DNA of 64,000 nt from Mesorhizobium comanense (GCF_005503535.1 NZ_SCNN01000002.1:62001-126000); one strand, 5' to 3'. Positions 9,828-18,136 are shown, counted from the stretch's first letter. A program made the numbers and translations. Notes: generated by a model from the sequence alone, not told the origin.

Positions 9828-10439
9828 ATGGTCCGCCGCCTGTTCCCGGCCCTGTCGGTCCTATGCCTGTTGGCGGTGGCGTTGAACGACGCTGCGGCTC
9901 AGGGCTTGTTGGGAACGCCGCCGGCGAACACGCCTGCGCAACCGGCGCCGGCCGACAATGGCGGGTCCCCGCCCGCAACCGCGCCGGGCGGCGCCGTGGA
10001 GCCGGCAACGCCGCCGGTCGCATGGCCGCCGACCGGGCCTGCCCCGCCGATCCAGCCGGGATCGCCGACAGCGGTGGTGAGGCCGTTCTATGACCAGGTC
10101 AATCTGGAGATCGATCCGGCGCAGCGCAGCCATTTCACCGACCCGGCCAAGACTGTCCTGGATAAGAGCGATGCGCTGCGCAAATCCGGGCAGGGGGAAT
10201 GCCTCGACCCCAACATGGCGCTCGACAACGCCGACTATGACAAGGAGCAGATAGACAAGAGCCTGAAGACGCTCCAGGCGATCAATGGCGACCAGGCCAA
10301 GGTCATCGTCGCCTTCGTCATCGACAACAACCCGCACCGTCTCGAATGGAAATTCAAGAAGGTCGACGGCGAGTGGAAGATCTCCGATCTGTTGTCGGTG
10401 ACCGGCGAATGGGCGCTCAGCCAGTATCAGTGCGAGTAG
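9828..10439 (+). CDS. Small exported protein, DUF3828-like (second of tandem pair)
   Basis: The product has 203 residues. A signal peptide (LFPALSVLCLLAVALNDAAAQ) is followed by about 55 residues very rich in Pro, Ala and Gly, probably a flexible linker. The C-terminal domain aligns with the preceding gene: VVRPFYDQV with VKFFYVPEV, and KFKKVDGEWKISDL with SLRKVDGKWKVSDI. Both end close to a cysteine. The 4-base gap shows co-transcription. The linker could tether the domain away from a membrane or cell-wall surface (inference). No function is known. Confidence 0.68.
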   Translation: MVRRLFPALSVLCLLAVALNDAAAQGLLGTPPANTPAQPAPADNGGSPPATAPGGAVEPATPPVAWPPTGPAPPIQPGSPTAVVRPFYDQVNLEIDPAQRSHFTDPAKTVLDKSDALRKSGQGECLDPNMALDNADYDKEQIDKSLKTLQAINGDQAKVIVAFVIDNNPHRLEWKFKKVDGEWKISDLLSVTGEWALSQYQCE

Positions 10440-10463
10440 GCGGACGATGAAGTTGGTCGGCCG

Positions 10464-11342
10464 ATGAAACTGCGTTCCTTCCTCGTGCCTGCGATCGTCG
10501 GACTGTTCGTCGCCATCTGTGTCGTCGACTGGGCCGTTGGGACAACGCTGATTGCGCGTGGTCCTCGCGAGACGCTTGCGATGCCCCGTGATTTGCCTCT
10601 CGTGCGTGTTACGCTGGATCAGGAAAAAGGGCCTGAACTTGACGGTTGGGTCGCCGATCGGAAGGGCAGTTGCGGCGCAATAGCCTTGTTGCATGGACGC
10701 GGCGCCAACCGGCTCGCGATGGTCCAGAGAGCAAAACTTCTGTTTGATGCGGGTTATTCCGTGGTCCTTTTCGACCTTTCGGGGCACGGCGAGAGCGGTG
10801 GTTCTGTCCAAGGGTTCGGCTACGCCGAGGGGCAGGACACGGCGCGCATCCTCGCCTATGCCCGGCAGCGCTTTGCTGGCCAGAAACTAGGCGCCCTTGG
10901 ATCATCGCTGGGCGCTGCATCGTTGGTCTTCGCCGCGCCGCAGACGCTCGCCGACACCTATGTGCTGGAGCAGCTTTATGGGACGCTGCGTGAGACGACA
11001 GCGTGGCGCATGCCTTTCAACGTTCTGCGGGGCCTTCAGGCGGATGTCCTGCTGGCGCAGATGCCACTGCGTCTGGGCTTCAGCGCCGACGACGTCCGGC
11101 CGGTGGATCGTATCGGCAAGATTGGCAAGCCGCTTATCCTTTTGGCGGGAAGTCGCGATCCCTTCATCGATCGCGGGCAGGTCACGGCATTGCACAATGC
11201 CGTGCCAGAGGCACCGCTGGTTTGGTTCCAGGGCGCGGGCCACGTCGACCTGTTGCGCTCTGATCCGGCCCGCTATCGCGACGCGGTTCTGCCGTTTCTT
11301 TCAAAAAATCTCTGTCGATCCGAGGCGGCCGACCATGTCTGA
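10464..11342 (+). CDS. Alpha/beta hydrolase, membrane-anchored or exported
   Basis: The product has 292 residues. One N-terminal hydrophobic segment (FLVPAIVGLFVAICVVDWAVG) suggests a signal anchor. The alpha/beta-hydrolase fold is shown by LLHGRGANR (oxyanion loop), FDLSGHGES, the nucleophile elbow GSSLGAAS, an acid in AGSRDPFID, and the catalytic His in GAGHVDLL. The family covers esterases, lipases and peptidases, and the substrate is unknown. It follows the two small exported proteins by 24 bases and may share their transcript, so all three may act in the periplasm. Confidence 0.82.
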   Translation: MKLRSFLVPAIVGLFVAICVVDWAVGTTLIARGPRETLAMPRDLPLVRVTLDQEKGPELDGWVADRKGSCGAIALLHGRGANRLAMVQRAKLLFDAGYSVVLFDLSGHGESGGSVQGFGYAEGQDTARILAYARQRFAGQKLGALGSSLGAASLVFAAPQTLADTYVLEQLYGTLRETTAWRMPFNVLRGLQADVLLAQMPLRLGFSADDVRPVDRIGKIGKPLILLAGSRDPFIDRGQVTALHNAVPEAPLVWFQGAGHVDLLRSDPARYRDAVLPFLSKNLCRSEAADHV

Positions 11343-11358
11343 CGGTCAGATGTCGTTC

Positions 11359-11820
11359 TCAGCCCCTTCCGCGATATGGCGCGACGCCTGTCTCCGGCAG
11401 CCAGGCGCCTTCCGGCGGTGTGCCGGTCTGCCAGAACACGTCGATCGGTATGCCGCCGCGCGGGAACCAGTAGCCGCCGATGCGCAGCCACAGCGGCTTC
11501 GTCGCGGCCACGATGCGACGGCCGATCATGACGGTGCAGTCTTCATGGAAGGCACCGTGGTTGCGGAACGAGGTCATGAACAGCTTCAGCGACTTCGATT
11601 CCACCAGCGCCGCGTCGGGGGCGTAGTCGATGACGATATGAGCGAAGTCCGGCTGTCCGGTAACCGGGCAGAGCGAGGTGAATTCCGGGCAGGTGAAGCG
11701 CACGATGGCGGGCGGTCCGTCGCCACGCTGGAAAGGCACGGTCTCCAGGACCGCCTGTTCGGGGCTCTGTGGCGTCTCGACGTGCGCGCCGAGCTGGGTG
11801 AGGGTTTTGGTATCGATCAT
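11359..11820 (-). CDS. queF: NADPH-dependent 7-cyano-7-deazaguanine reductase QueF
   Basis: The product has 153 residues, the short single-domain QueF form. It reduces preQ0 to preQ1 in queuosine tRNA-modification synthesis, in the cytoplasm. The catalytic cysteine is Cys51 in [15 protein letters not shown], with Asp58 as the general acid. The QueF signature ESKSLKLF and the FHE triplet (91-93) are present. It is divergent from the flavin oxidoreductase, with 104 bases between starts. I looked for a preQ1 riboswitch in that spacer and could not recognise one. Confidence 0.95.
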   Translation of the reverse strand: MIDTKTLTQLGAHVETPQSPEQAVLETVPFQRGDGPPAIVRFTCPEFTSLCPVTGQPDFAHIVIDYAPDAALVESKSLKLFMTSFRNHGAFHEDCTVMIGRRIVAATKPLWLRIGGYWFPRGGIPIDVFWQTGTPPEGAWLPETGVAPYRGRG

Positions 11821-11924
11821 CGCGGTTTGTCCTTGGATTTGCCGCGCTCATTAGCACCGGAACGAGGACCGCGCAGCGGTTTTCGGATCGATCGGGTGCA
11901 CGACAGTGAAACGGCAGGAAGAAG

Positions 11925-13970
11925 ATGACCAGCAACGACCCGCTTCTCCAACCCTACCAGCTCAAGCACCTGACGCTGAAGAACCGGGTGATGTCCACCA
12001 GCCATGAGCCCGCCTATTCCCAGGACGGAATGCCGAAGGAACGCTATCGGCTTTACCATGCCGAGAAGGCCAGGGGCGGTATGGCGCTGACCATGACCGC
12101 CGGTTCGGCGATCGTTTCGCGCGACAGCCCGGCCGCCTTCGGCAATCTGCATGTCTATGACGATCGCATCGTGCCGTGGCTGGCTGAACTGGCGGATGCC
12201 TGTCACGAGCACGACTGCAAGGTGATGATCCAGATCACGCACCTTGGCCGGCGCACCGGCTGGAACAAGGCCGACTGGCTGCCGGTTCTGTCGGCTTCGC
12301 CGGTGCGCGAGCCGGCGCACCGCGCCTTTCCAAAGACCATCGAGGACTGGGATATCGAGCGCATCGTCGCCGACTATGCGGCGGCCGCGCAGCGCTGCCA
12401 GGCGGCTGGTCTCGACGGTATCGAGTTCGAATCCTACGGCCATCTGATGGACGGCTTCTGGTCGCCGGCCACCAACCATCGCGATGACGAATTCGGCGGC
12501 TCGCTCGACAACCGGCTGCGCTTTACCAACATGGTGCTGGATGCCGTGCGCTCGGCCGTCGGCGAGAAATTCGTCGTCGGCATCCGCATGGTCGCCGACG
12601 AGGATTTTGAAAAGGGCCTGTCGAAGGAGGAGGGCGTCGAGATCGCCAGGCGGCTGGCCGGCTCCGGCAAGGTCGACTTCCTCAACATCATCCGTGGTTC
12701 GATCGAGAGCGACGCGGCGCTGACCAAGGTCATTCCGGTGACCGGCATGCGCTCCTCGCCGCATCTCGACTTCGCCGGTGAGGTGAGGGCGGCGACGAAA
12801 TTCCCGACCTTCCACGCGGCGCGCATCTCCGACGTCGCCACCGCGCGCCATGCCATCGCCACCGGCAAGCTCGACATGGTCGGCATGACGCGCGCGCACA
12901 TCGCTGATCCGCATATCATCAAGAAGGTCATGGAAGGGCGCGAGCACGAGATCCGTCCGTGTGTCGGCGCCACCTATTGTCTCGACCGCATCTATGAGGG
13001 CGGCGAGGCGTTGTGCGTCCACAACGCGGCGACCGGCCGCGAGGCCGACATCCCGCACATCATCGTCAAGACCGAAGGGCCGAAAAGAAAGGTCGTTGTC
13101 GTCGGCGCCGGCGCGGGTGGTCTGGAGGCCGCGCGTGTGGCCGCCGAGCGCGGCCATCAGGTGACCGTGCTCGAGGCGGCGAGCCAGGCGGGTGGCCAAA
13201 TTCGGCTGGCGACCCAGAACCCGCGGCGCAAGGAACTGATCGGCATCATCGACTGGCGGCTGGCCGAGCTCGACCGGCTGGGCGTCGAAATCCGTTACGA
13301 TACCTGGGCGGAGAAGGACGATGTGCTGGCGCTGGCCCCCGACGTGGTGGTCGTCGCCACCGGCGGCCTGCCGCAGAATCCGCCGCTGACGGCGGGCGAC
13401 AATCTCGTCACCTCGAGCTGGGACATCATGGCCGGCGGTGTAAAGCCGGCCGAAAATGTCCTGCTTTATGACGACAATGGCGGCCACCAGGGCATGGGTG
13501 CTGCCGAACTCATCGCCAACAGCGGCGCGCGGCTGGAACTGGTCTCGCCGGAACGTTTCTTCGCCCCCGAAATGGGTGGCATGAACCACGTGCCCTACGT
13601 CAGGGCCTTCCATGAAAAGGGCGTCACGATCACCATCAACACGCGCCTGCGCTCGGTACGGCGCGAAGGCAATCAACTGGTGGCGGAACTCGCGTCGGAC
13701 TTTGCCGATGGCTGGCGCGGCGAGCGCAGGGTCGACCAGGTGGTGGTCGAGCATGGCACGGCGCCGCTCGACGACCTCTACCTCAGCCTGAAGCCGCTGT
13801 CGAAGAATGGCGGCGCGGTCGACTACGAGCGACTGGTCGGTGGCGGCGAGATTTTTCCAGCGCGCAATTCCGAAGGCGGCTTCGTGCTGCTGCGCATCGG
13901 CGACGCGGTCGCCTCGCGCAACATCCACGCCGCCATCTATGATGGGATCAGGTTCGGCCTGCGAATCTGA
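11925..13970 (+). CDS. NADH:flavin oxidoreductase, N-methylproline demethylase-like
   Basis: The product has 681 residues with the architecture of trimethylamine dehydrogenase and 2,4-dienoyl-CoA reductase. An N-terminal old-yellow-enzyme FMN barrel (residues 1-~340; MIQITHLGRRT, FWSPATNHRDDEFGGSLDNR) is followed by an Fe-S motif (~345-365) and a C-terminal FAD/NAD(P) domain (VVVVGAGAGGLEAARVAAERG near 387). It resembles StcD-type demethylases of stachydrine catabolism in Sinorhizobium; I judge this from memory of the family. The Fe-S motif reads C-x2-A-x2-C-x11-C, with Ala where TMADH has a second Cys. Divergent from queF, with no obvious pathway neighbours. Confidence 0.82.
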   Translation: MTSNDPLLQPYQLKHLTLKNRVMSTSHEPAYSQDGMPKERYRLYHAEKARGGMALTMTAGSAIVSRDSPAAFGNLHVYDDRIVPWLAELADACHEHDCKVMIQITHLGRRTGWNKADWLPVLSASPVREPAHRAFPKTIEDWDIERIVADYAAAAQRCQAAGLDGIEFESYGHLMDGFWSPATNHRDDEFGGSLDNRLRFTNMVLDAVRSAVGEKFVVGIRMVADEDFEKGLSKEEGVEIARRLAGSGKVDFLNIIRGSIESDAALTKVIPVTGMRSSPHLDFAGEVRAATKFPTFHAARISDVATARHAIATGKLDMVGMTRAHIADPHIIKKVMEGREHEIRPCVGATYCLDRIYEGGEALCVHNAATGREADIPHIIVKTEGPKRKVVVVGAGAGGLEAARVAAERGHQVTVLEAASQAGGQIRLATQNPRRKELIGIIDWRLAELDRLGVEIRYDTWAEKDDVLALAPDVVVVATGGLPQNPPLTAGDNLVTSSWDIMAGGVKPAENVLLYDDNGGHQGMGAAELIANSGARLELVSPERFFAPEMGGMNHVPYVRAFHEKGVTITINTRLRSVRREGNQLVAELASDFADGWRGERRVDQVVVEHGTAPLDDLYLSLKPLSKNGGAVDYERLVGGGEIFPARNSEGGFVLLRIGDAVASRNIHAAIYDGIRFGLRI

Positions 13971-13981
13971 GCGGCGTTAGA

Positions 13982-14025
13982 GCAATTCCAGGAAAAGTGC
14001 GTAGCGGTTTTCCGTCCGGAATTGC
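13982..14025. repeat. Nested rhizobial palindromic repeat
   Basis: The outer arms GCAATTCC (13982-13989) and GGAATTGC (14018-14025) enclose inner arms GGAAAA (13991-13996) and TTTTCC (14008-14013). This is the pattern of a short intergenic mosaic element common in Mesorhizobium and Rhizobium genomes (recognised from memory). No protein is encoded. Confidence 0.65.
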
Positions 14026-14037
14026 GTAAAAACAAAG

Positions 14038-14084
14038 GCTTAGAGCGGTTCAGCGATTCCGTGAAACGCTGAACCGCTCTAAGC
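14038..14084. repeat. Perfect 18-base inverted repeat
   Basis: The arms 14038-14055 and 14067-14084 are exact reverse complements (GCTTAGAGCGGTTCAGCG and its complement), separated by 11 bases. It lies between the convergent flavin oxidoreductase gene and the membrane-protein gene, where it could also end transcription from both sides. There is no U-tract of note. Confidence 0.8.
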
Positions 14085-14099
14085 AAATCGGTGGCACGC

Positions 14100-14140
14100 G
14101 GCCGAGCCTTGTACGAGAGCCCATGTACAGTAGCTCGGCC
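14100..14140. repeat. Hairpin-forming inverted repeat
   Basis: GGCCGAGC (14100-14107) and GCTCGGCC (14133-14140) can pair, with further near-complementary GTAC-containing sequence inside. It follows the two palindromic repeats directly. It may be part of the same mosaic element or a transcript-end structure. Confidence 0.45.
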
Positions 14141-14200
14141 AACGCGCCCGTGCATTGGTGACTGGCAGCCAGGCAACGCACGATCTCTGTGAGGCAATGC

Positions 14201-14608
14201 TCAGATCATCCTCGCGGTTGCCATGCACAGCACGGTGACCACCAGCAGCCATGCCGAGATCCGTTCACCCCTGGCCATTCTGGCACGCAGGTGGATCTCG
14301 GTTGCGGCGTCTGCGCCGGCCAGCCGCCTGCTTGATCCTGCGACCATGGCGCCGAGCACGCCGGCGGCGGCAAAAGCGGCAACGATGCCGAGGGCCAGCA
14401 CCATTTCCATCGAACCGAAATAGGCGCCGTGGAAGAAATACCACAGCAGCGCGCCGGTGAGGAAAACCATGCCGGAGGCGCCCATCTGCGGCTGGATGAA
14501 GCGCTCGGCCTTGATCTCGGGATCGCGGGCAAGCGTGACGGTGGTGCCCGCCCAGAACACGCCTGCCATGACATGGAGGCCGATGATGACGATGTAGACG
14601 TATTGCAT
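14201..14608 (-). CDS. Small integral membrane protein of unknown function
   Basis: The product has 135 residues with about four transmembrane helices: near the N-terminus (YVYIVIIGLHVMAGVFWAG), two in the middle (MVFLTGALLWYFF and MVLALGIVAAFAAAGVLGAMV) and one at the C-terminus. A charged helix follows the third (RARMARGERIS). No catalytic motif or named family is recognised. It is divergent from a MarR regulator with a good palindrome in the spacer, so it is the probable target of that regulator. Confidence 0.7.
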   Translation of the reverse strand: MQYVYIVIIGLHVMAGVFWAGTTVTLARDPEIKAERFIQPQMGASGMVFLTGALLWYFFHGAYFGSMEMVLALGIVAAFAAAGVLGAMVAGSSRRLAGADAATEIHLRARMARGERISAWLLVVTVLCMATARMI

Positions 14609-14647
14609 GCCGGATCTCCTCCACAGCCGCAGATATGAAAATAGATA

Positions 14648-14668
14648 GATATCTAATGGTTAGATGTC
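14648..14668. promoter_or_regulatory. Candidate MarR operator
   Basis: GATATCTAA-TGG-TTAGATGTC is a 21-base palindrome matching at 8 of 9 arm positions, with a perfect core ATCTAA-N3-TTAGAT at 14651-14665. It lies between the divergent membrane-protein and MarR genes, the classic place for a MarR dimer site. Confidence 0.65.
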
Positions 14669-14723
14669 AATGTGTTATTAGAAGCCGGTTCCATCCATGG
14701 GAAACACCGTCTAGTGTCCGGCA

Positions 14724-15239
14724 ATGACACCCTTTGAACGCCCGCCTGTCGGCATGAATCTCGGCCGCACCGCCAAGCTTGTCGCTCAGGCTTTCGACGC
14801 TGCCTTGGGTGAGGCCGGCGGGACCTTGCCCGTCTGGCTCACGCTGCTGTCGGTCAAGTCGAGCGCGCTTGCCAATCAGCGCGAACTCGCCGGCATGATC
14901 GGCATCCAGGGCGCCACGCTGACCCATCATCTCAACGCGATGGAGACGCAGGGCCTGTTGACGCGGCGCCGCGATCCCGGGAATCGCCGGGTTCACCTGG
15001 TCGAACTGACCAAGGCGGGAGATGCCATGTTCGACAGATTGCGCATGGCCGCGCTTGCTTTCGACAAACGGCTGCGAAGCGGATTGCCCGATGACAGGCT
15101 GGCCGAGTTCGCCGAGGTGCTTGCGGTGCTGCGCGCCAATGTCGAGGCCGGCCTTCGCGTCATCGGCGACGGATTGCCCGGCGGCAAGGATGGCATGCCG
15201 ACCCCGCCTCGCAAAACGGCTCGACAGGTCAAGCCATAG
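14724..15239 (+). CDS. MarR-family transcriptional regulator
   Basis: The product has 171 residues. A winged helix-turn-helix spans roughly residues 35-100, with NQRELAGMIGIQGATLTHHL as the recognition region and MTRRRDP-type wing sequence GLLTRRRDPGNRRVHLVELT. Dimerisation helices flank it. The tail after residue 150 is basic and Pro-rich. It is divergent from the small membrane protein, and a 21-base palindrome in the spacer is its likely binding site. MarR proteins are usually repressors released by small phenolic or toxic ligands. The ligand here is unknown. Confidence 0.88.
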   Translation: MTPFERPPVGMNLGRTAKLVAQAFDAALGEAGGTLPVWLTLLSVKSSALANQRELAGMIGIQGATLTHHLNAMETQGLLTRRRDPGNRRVHLVELTKAGDAMFDRLRMAALAFDKRLRSGLPDDRLAEFAEVLAVLRANVEAGLRVIGDGLPGGKDGMPTPPRKTARQVKP

Positions 15240-15244
15240 ACGGC

Positions 15245-15997
15245 TCAGCGGTCGTAGCCGGCTATCGCTCCGAACGTATAGTGGCGCAGTTTAAGGGCCT
15301 TGATGAGGTCCGTCAGCTTGGTCCTGCCGTCGAAGCCATCCTGAAACATCTCGTCATGCATCAGAAGGATCAGCTTGCCGGGCTTGGCGAAGCGGCCGTA
15401 GCCGAAGAGGTGATCGATCTCGGCGACCAGATGGTCGACGCTCTGCACCGGCTCGCCACTGTCCTTGTGTACCCATTCATGATCCCAGCCATAGAGGTAG
15501 AAGCCGGAGGCCGCGACGAACTCGTAGTCAGGGTCCTCGCGGCCGGCCTGTGCCTGCCCGAGAGAGTTGTCGTTCTTCGACATTGAGGGCAGCCGGAACA
15601 CGTCGCGTCCGGGCAGGCGCGCGTGCACCGCCGGCTTCAAGCCAAGCACGGCATTGGCCATGAGCATGTCGGCGACCACGCCCTCGGTATCGCTGTAGAA
15701 GTGGCGGTAATGGTTATAGGCGTGGCTGTAGCTGTGGTTGCCGATCGTCACCAACGGCATCGCCTTGGCGCGCCGCACCAGCATCTTGTTCGAAGCACTC
15801 GCCTCGGCATGCATGCCGACCATGAACAATGTAGCTGGAACCTGCTCGGCCTCGAGCACGTCGAGAATGTTGCCGGTACCGTTCAACGGGCCATCGTCGA
15901 AGGTAAGATATATTGTGCGATCCGCCGCGTGGGCCGCCGATGCGCAGACCAACATCGCTGCCAGGACAAACCGAAAGAATGTCATCAGGCGCTGCAT
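15245..15997 (-). CDS. Secreted polysaccharide deacetylase (NodB homology domain)
   Basis: From the ATG at 15997 the product is 250 residues with a signal peptide (FVLAAMLVCASAAHA). A longer start at 16024 is possible. The carbohydrate esterase 4 motifs are in order: LTFDDGP with metal Asp, NHSYSHAYNH (H-x3-H metal ligands), ARLPGRD, and LILLMHD near the C-terminus. The enzyme should deacetylate a glycan such as chitooligosaccharide, peptidoglycan or exopolysaccharide in the periplasm. It is not near nod genes, so a Nod-factor role is not supported. It converges on the MarR gene. Confidence 0.87.
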   Translation of the reverse strand: MQRLMTFFRFVLAAMLVCASAAHAADRTIYLTFDDGPLNGTGNILDVLEAEQVPATLFMVGMHAEASASNKMLVRRAKAMPLVTIGNHSYSHAYNHYRHFYSDTEGVVADMLMANAVLGLKPAVHARLPGRDVFRLPSMSKNDNSLGQAQAGREDPDYEFVAASGFYLYGWDHEWVHKDSGEPVQSVDHLVAEIDHLFGYGRFAKPGKLILLMHDEMFQDGFDGRTKLTDLIKALKLRHYTFGAIAGYDR

Positions 15998-16060
15998 CCG
16001 TTTGTGATCGGGACAGGCCGCCATTTCCCCGGCTGCTTGTCAAGGCGGGCCGTTCCCTGG

Positions 16061-18136
16061 CTAGGCCAGGCTGCCCTGCAAAACTGTCAGCCTCGCCTTC
16101 TTTTTCGGCATGCGCGCGGTCAGCCATTCCAGCGCCTTGTCCTGCGGCATCGGGAAGGCGATAGAATAGCCCTGCACCTGGTCGCAGCCGATCGCCATCA
16201 GCGAGTCGAGTTCGGCCTCTGTCTCGGCGCCCTCGGCGACGATTGAGATGCCCAGCCCCCGGGCCAGCTCGGTGATAGCGCGCACGATCTTCGAATTGTC
16301 GCCGTTCTCATGAATGTTCTGGACAAAACGGCGGTCGATCTTGAGCCGGTCGATCTCGTTGGGATTGACGTGGCTCAGCGATGCATAGCCGGTGCCGAAG
16401 TCGTCGAGTTCCAGATGGACGCCGGCTGCCCTGATGTGACGCAGCTTTGCCGCGATGCCTGTCTTCTCATCGTCCAGAATGACGGATTCCACGATTTCCA
16501 GCGACAGCTTCTGCGGCGGCAGTCCGGCCTTTTCCAGCGTTTCGAAGAGGAACGTATCGAAATCATGTTCGCGCAGTTCTGTGCCCGAAACGTTGACGGC
16601 CAGCCGGCCAAAGGAAATCCCGGCGCGGTTCCATTCTGCCGCTTCGTTGACCGCCTTGCTGATCACGATGCGGCCGATCTCAGGCATGAAGCCACATTTC
16701 TCGGCGACCGGAATGAATTCGCCTGGCGAGATCATGCCGCGTTCGGCATGGTTCCAGCGCACGAGCGCCTCGATACCGCTGATGGCGCCATTGGTCAGCG
16801 AAACCTGCGGCTGGAAGTAGACCTGGAACGCCCTTTCGGAAATGGCGACCTTGATGTCATGTTCCAGCTGCTTGCGATAATCGAGTTCGCGGCGCAATTC
16901 CTCGGAGAAGAAGGAGAAGTTGCCGCCGCCCATTTTCTTGGCGGAGTAGAGTGCCAGATCGGCGTGGACGAGCAGGTCCTGCGCGTTGTCGGCGTCGATC
17001 GGATAGACCGCGATGCCGCCGCTGGCCCCTGGAAGAATGGTGGTGCCCTGGAAAACGATCGGTTCGTTGATCTGCGCCAGAATGCGCCGCGCCAGCATGT
17101 TGATGTCGTCCGTGGTGCCGGCGCCATTGAGGATCATCACGAATTCGTCGCCACCGAGCCGTGCGCACAGATCCGACGCCCGGCAGGAATCACGCATGCG
17201 CTGCGCCGTCACCACCAGCACATAGTCTCCGGCGGCATGGCCAAGCGTATCGTTGATCTGCTTGAAGCGGTCGAGGTCCAGCTGGACGACGGCCAGGCGT
17301 TCGCGCCGCCGGTGCGCGCCCTTGATCAGCGTGTCGAAATGGTCGGTCAGGAAGGTGCGGTTATGCAGACCCGTCAGGCCGTCGTGAACCGCGATGAAGG
17401 CCATGGAATTGCGCGCGTCGACCAATTCGCGTGTCTTGCGCAGGATCGCATTGGACATCGGCCGGAAGATGAACAGTGCCACCAGCAGGATCACGCCCAT
17501 GGTGGCGTAGAAGAGCGTGCGATGAAGGGCGAGCAGCTTTTCGGAGCGCTCATCGGCATCGGCGTTGATGCGCTGGCCGAGCGCGGCGTAACCCGACAAG
17601 GTGGCATTGGCGACCGAGGCATCGAGATTGACGCGTTCGGCGCCGCCCTTGTAGCCCTCGTGGTCGGAGCTGTTGAGTTGCGTTTCGAAAGCCGAGATCA
17701 GTCGGTCGCCATTGGCGATCAACCCCACCGAGAAATAGTCGAGATGGAACGGCTTGGCGAAAAGCACGCTCTCGATCGACCTGGGATCCTGCTTGGCCGC
17801 CGATTCCGGGTCTGCTCCGGTCTGCTTGAGCAGCAGATCGTAGTTCTTCTCGAACTCCGCCGTCGCCTGCTTCAGCGCACTGACCAGCGCCGGTTGCTTG
17901 TCGCGCGAAGCGGCGCCCGTTGCGCCGGCAAGGAAGACGATGCGCTGCGACAGCGTCTTTTGCGTGCTGACGATGTCGAGCAAGGTGTGATTGTTCTGCT
18001 GCGTTGCCATCGTCTGCTGCAACAGGACGAAGGAAGCCGCCACCATGGCCGCGATGATCAGCAAGGCCAGCCAGTAGCCAGCCTTGATCAGCAGTATGAG
18101 CCTGCCTGAAACGGTTTGCACCGGCTGCTGCGACAT
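16061..18136 (-). CDS. Membrane GGDEF-EAL cyclic-di-GMP protein
   Basis: The product has 691 residues from the ATG at 18136. A much longer frame upstream is merely antisense to kbl. A transmembrane helix (~12-35) precedes a periplasmic helical sensor with TLSQRIVFLAG, reminiscent of the PilJ-type N-terminal domain. A second helix (~205-225) leads to a GGDEF domain with intact GGDEF (328-332) and an I-site RASD five residues before it, then an EAL domain with EAL (456-458), LDDFGTGYAS and IVAEGAET. Both catalytic motifs look intact, so it may make, degrade or switch c-di-GMP. The sensed signal is unknown. Confidence 0.93.
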   Translation of the reverse strand: MSQQPVQTVSGRLILLIKAGYWLALLIIAAMVAASFVLLQQTMATQQNNHTLLDIVSTQKTLSQRIVFLAGATGAASRDKQPALVSALKQATAEFEKNYDLLLKQTGADPESAAKQDPRSIESVLFAKPFHLDYFSVGLIANGDRLISAFETQLNSSDHEGYKGGAERVNLDASVANATLSGYAALGQRINADADERSEKLLALHRTLFYATMGVILLVALFIFRPMSNAILRKTRELVDARNSMAFIAVHDGLTGLHNRTFLTDHFDTLIKGAHRRRERLAVVQLDLDRFKQINDTLGHAAGDYVLVVTAQRMRDSCRASDLCARLGGDEFVMILNGAGTTDDINMLARRILAQINEPIVFQGTTILPGASGGIAVYPIDADNAQDLLVHADLALYSAKKMGGGNFSFFSEELRRELDYRKQLEHDIKVAISERAFQVYFQPQVSLTNGAISGIEALVRWNHAERGMISPGEFIPVAEKCGFMPEIGRIVISKAVNEAAEWNRAGISFGRLAVNVSGTELREHDFDTFLFETLEKAGLPPQKLSLEIVESVILDDEKTGIAAKLRHIRAAGVHLELDDFGTGYASLSHVNPNEIDRLKIDRRFVQNIHENGDNSKIVRAITELARGLGISIVAEGAETEAELDSLMAIGCDQVQGYSIAFPMPQDKALEWLTARMPKKKARLTVLQGSLA

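Noticed and set aside
11821..11924. preQ1 riboswitch before queF
   Set aside because: I could not match the spacer to a preQ1 aptamer; only an ordinary leader is visible.
11817..13928. Long minus-strand frame opposite the flavin oxidoreductase
   Set aside because: Shadow caused by high GC; the plus strand carries clear flavin and nucleotide-binding motifs.
15245..15997. Nod-factor deacetylase NodB proper
   Set aside because: It has a signal peptide and lies far from any nod gene; general CE4 deacetylase is the safer call.
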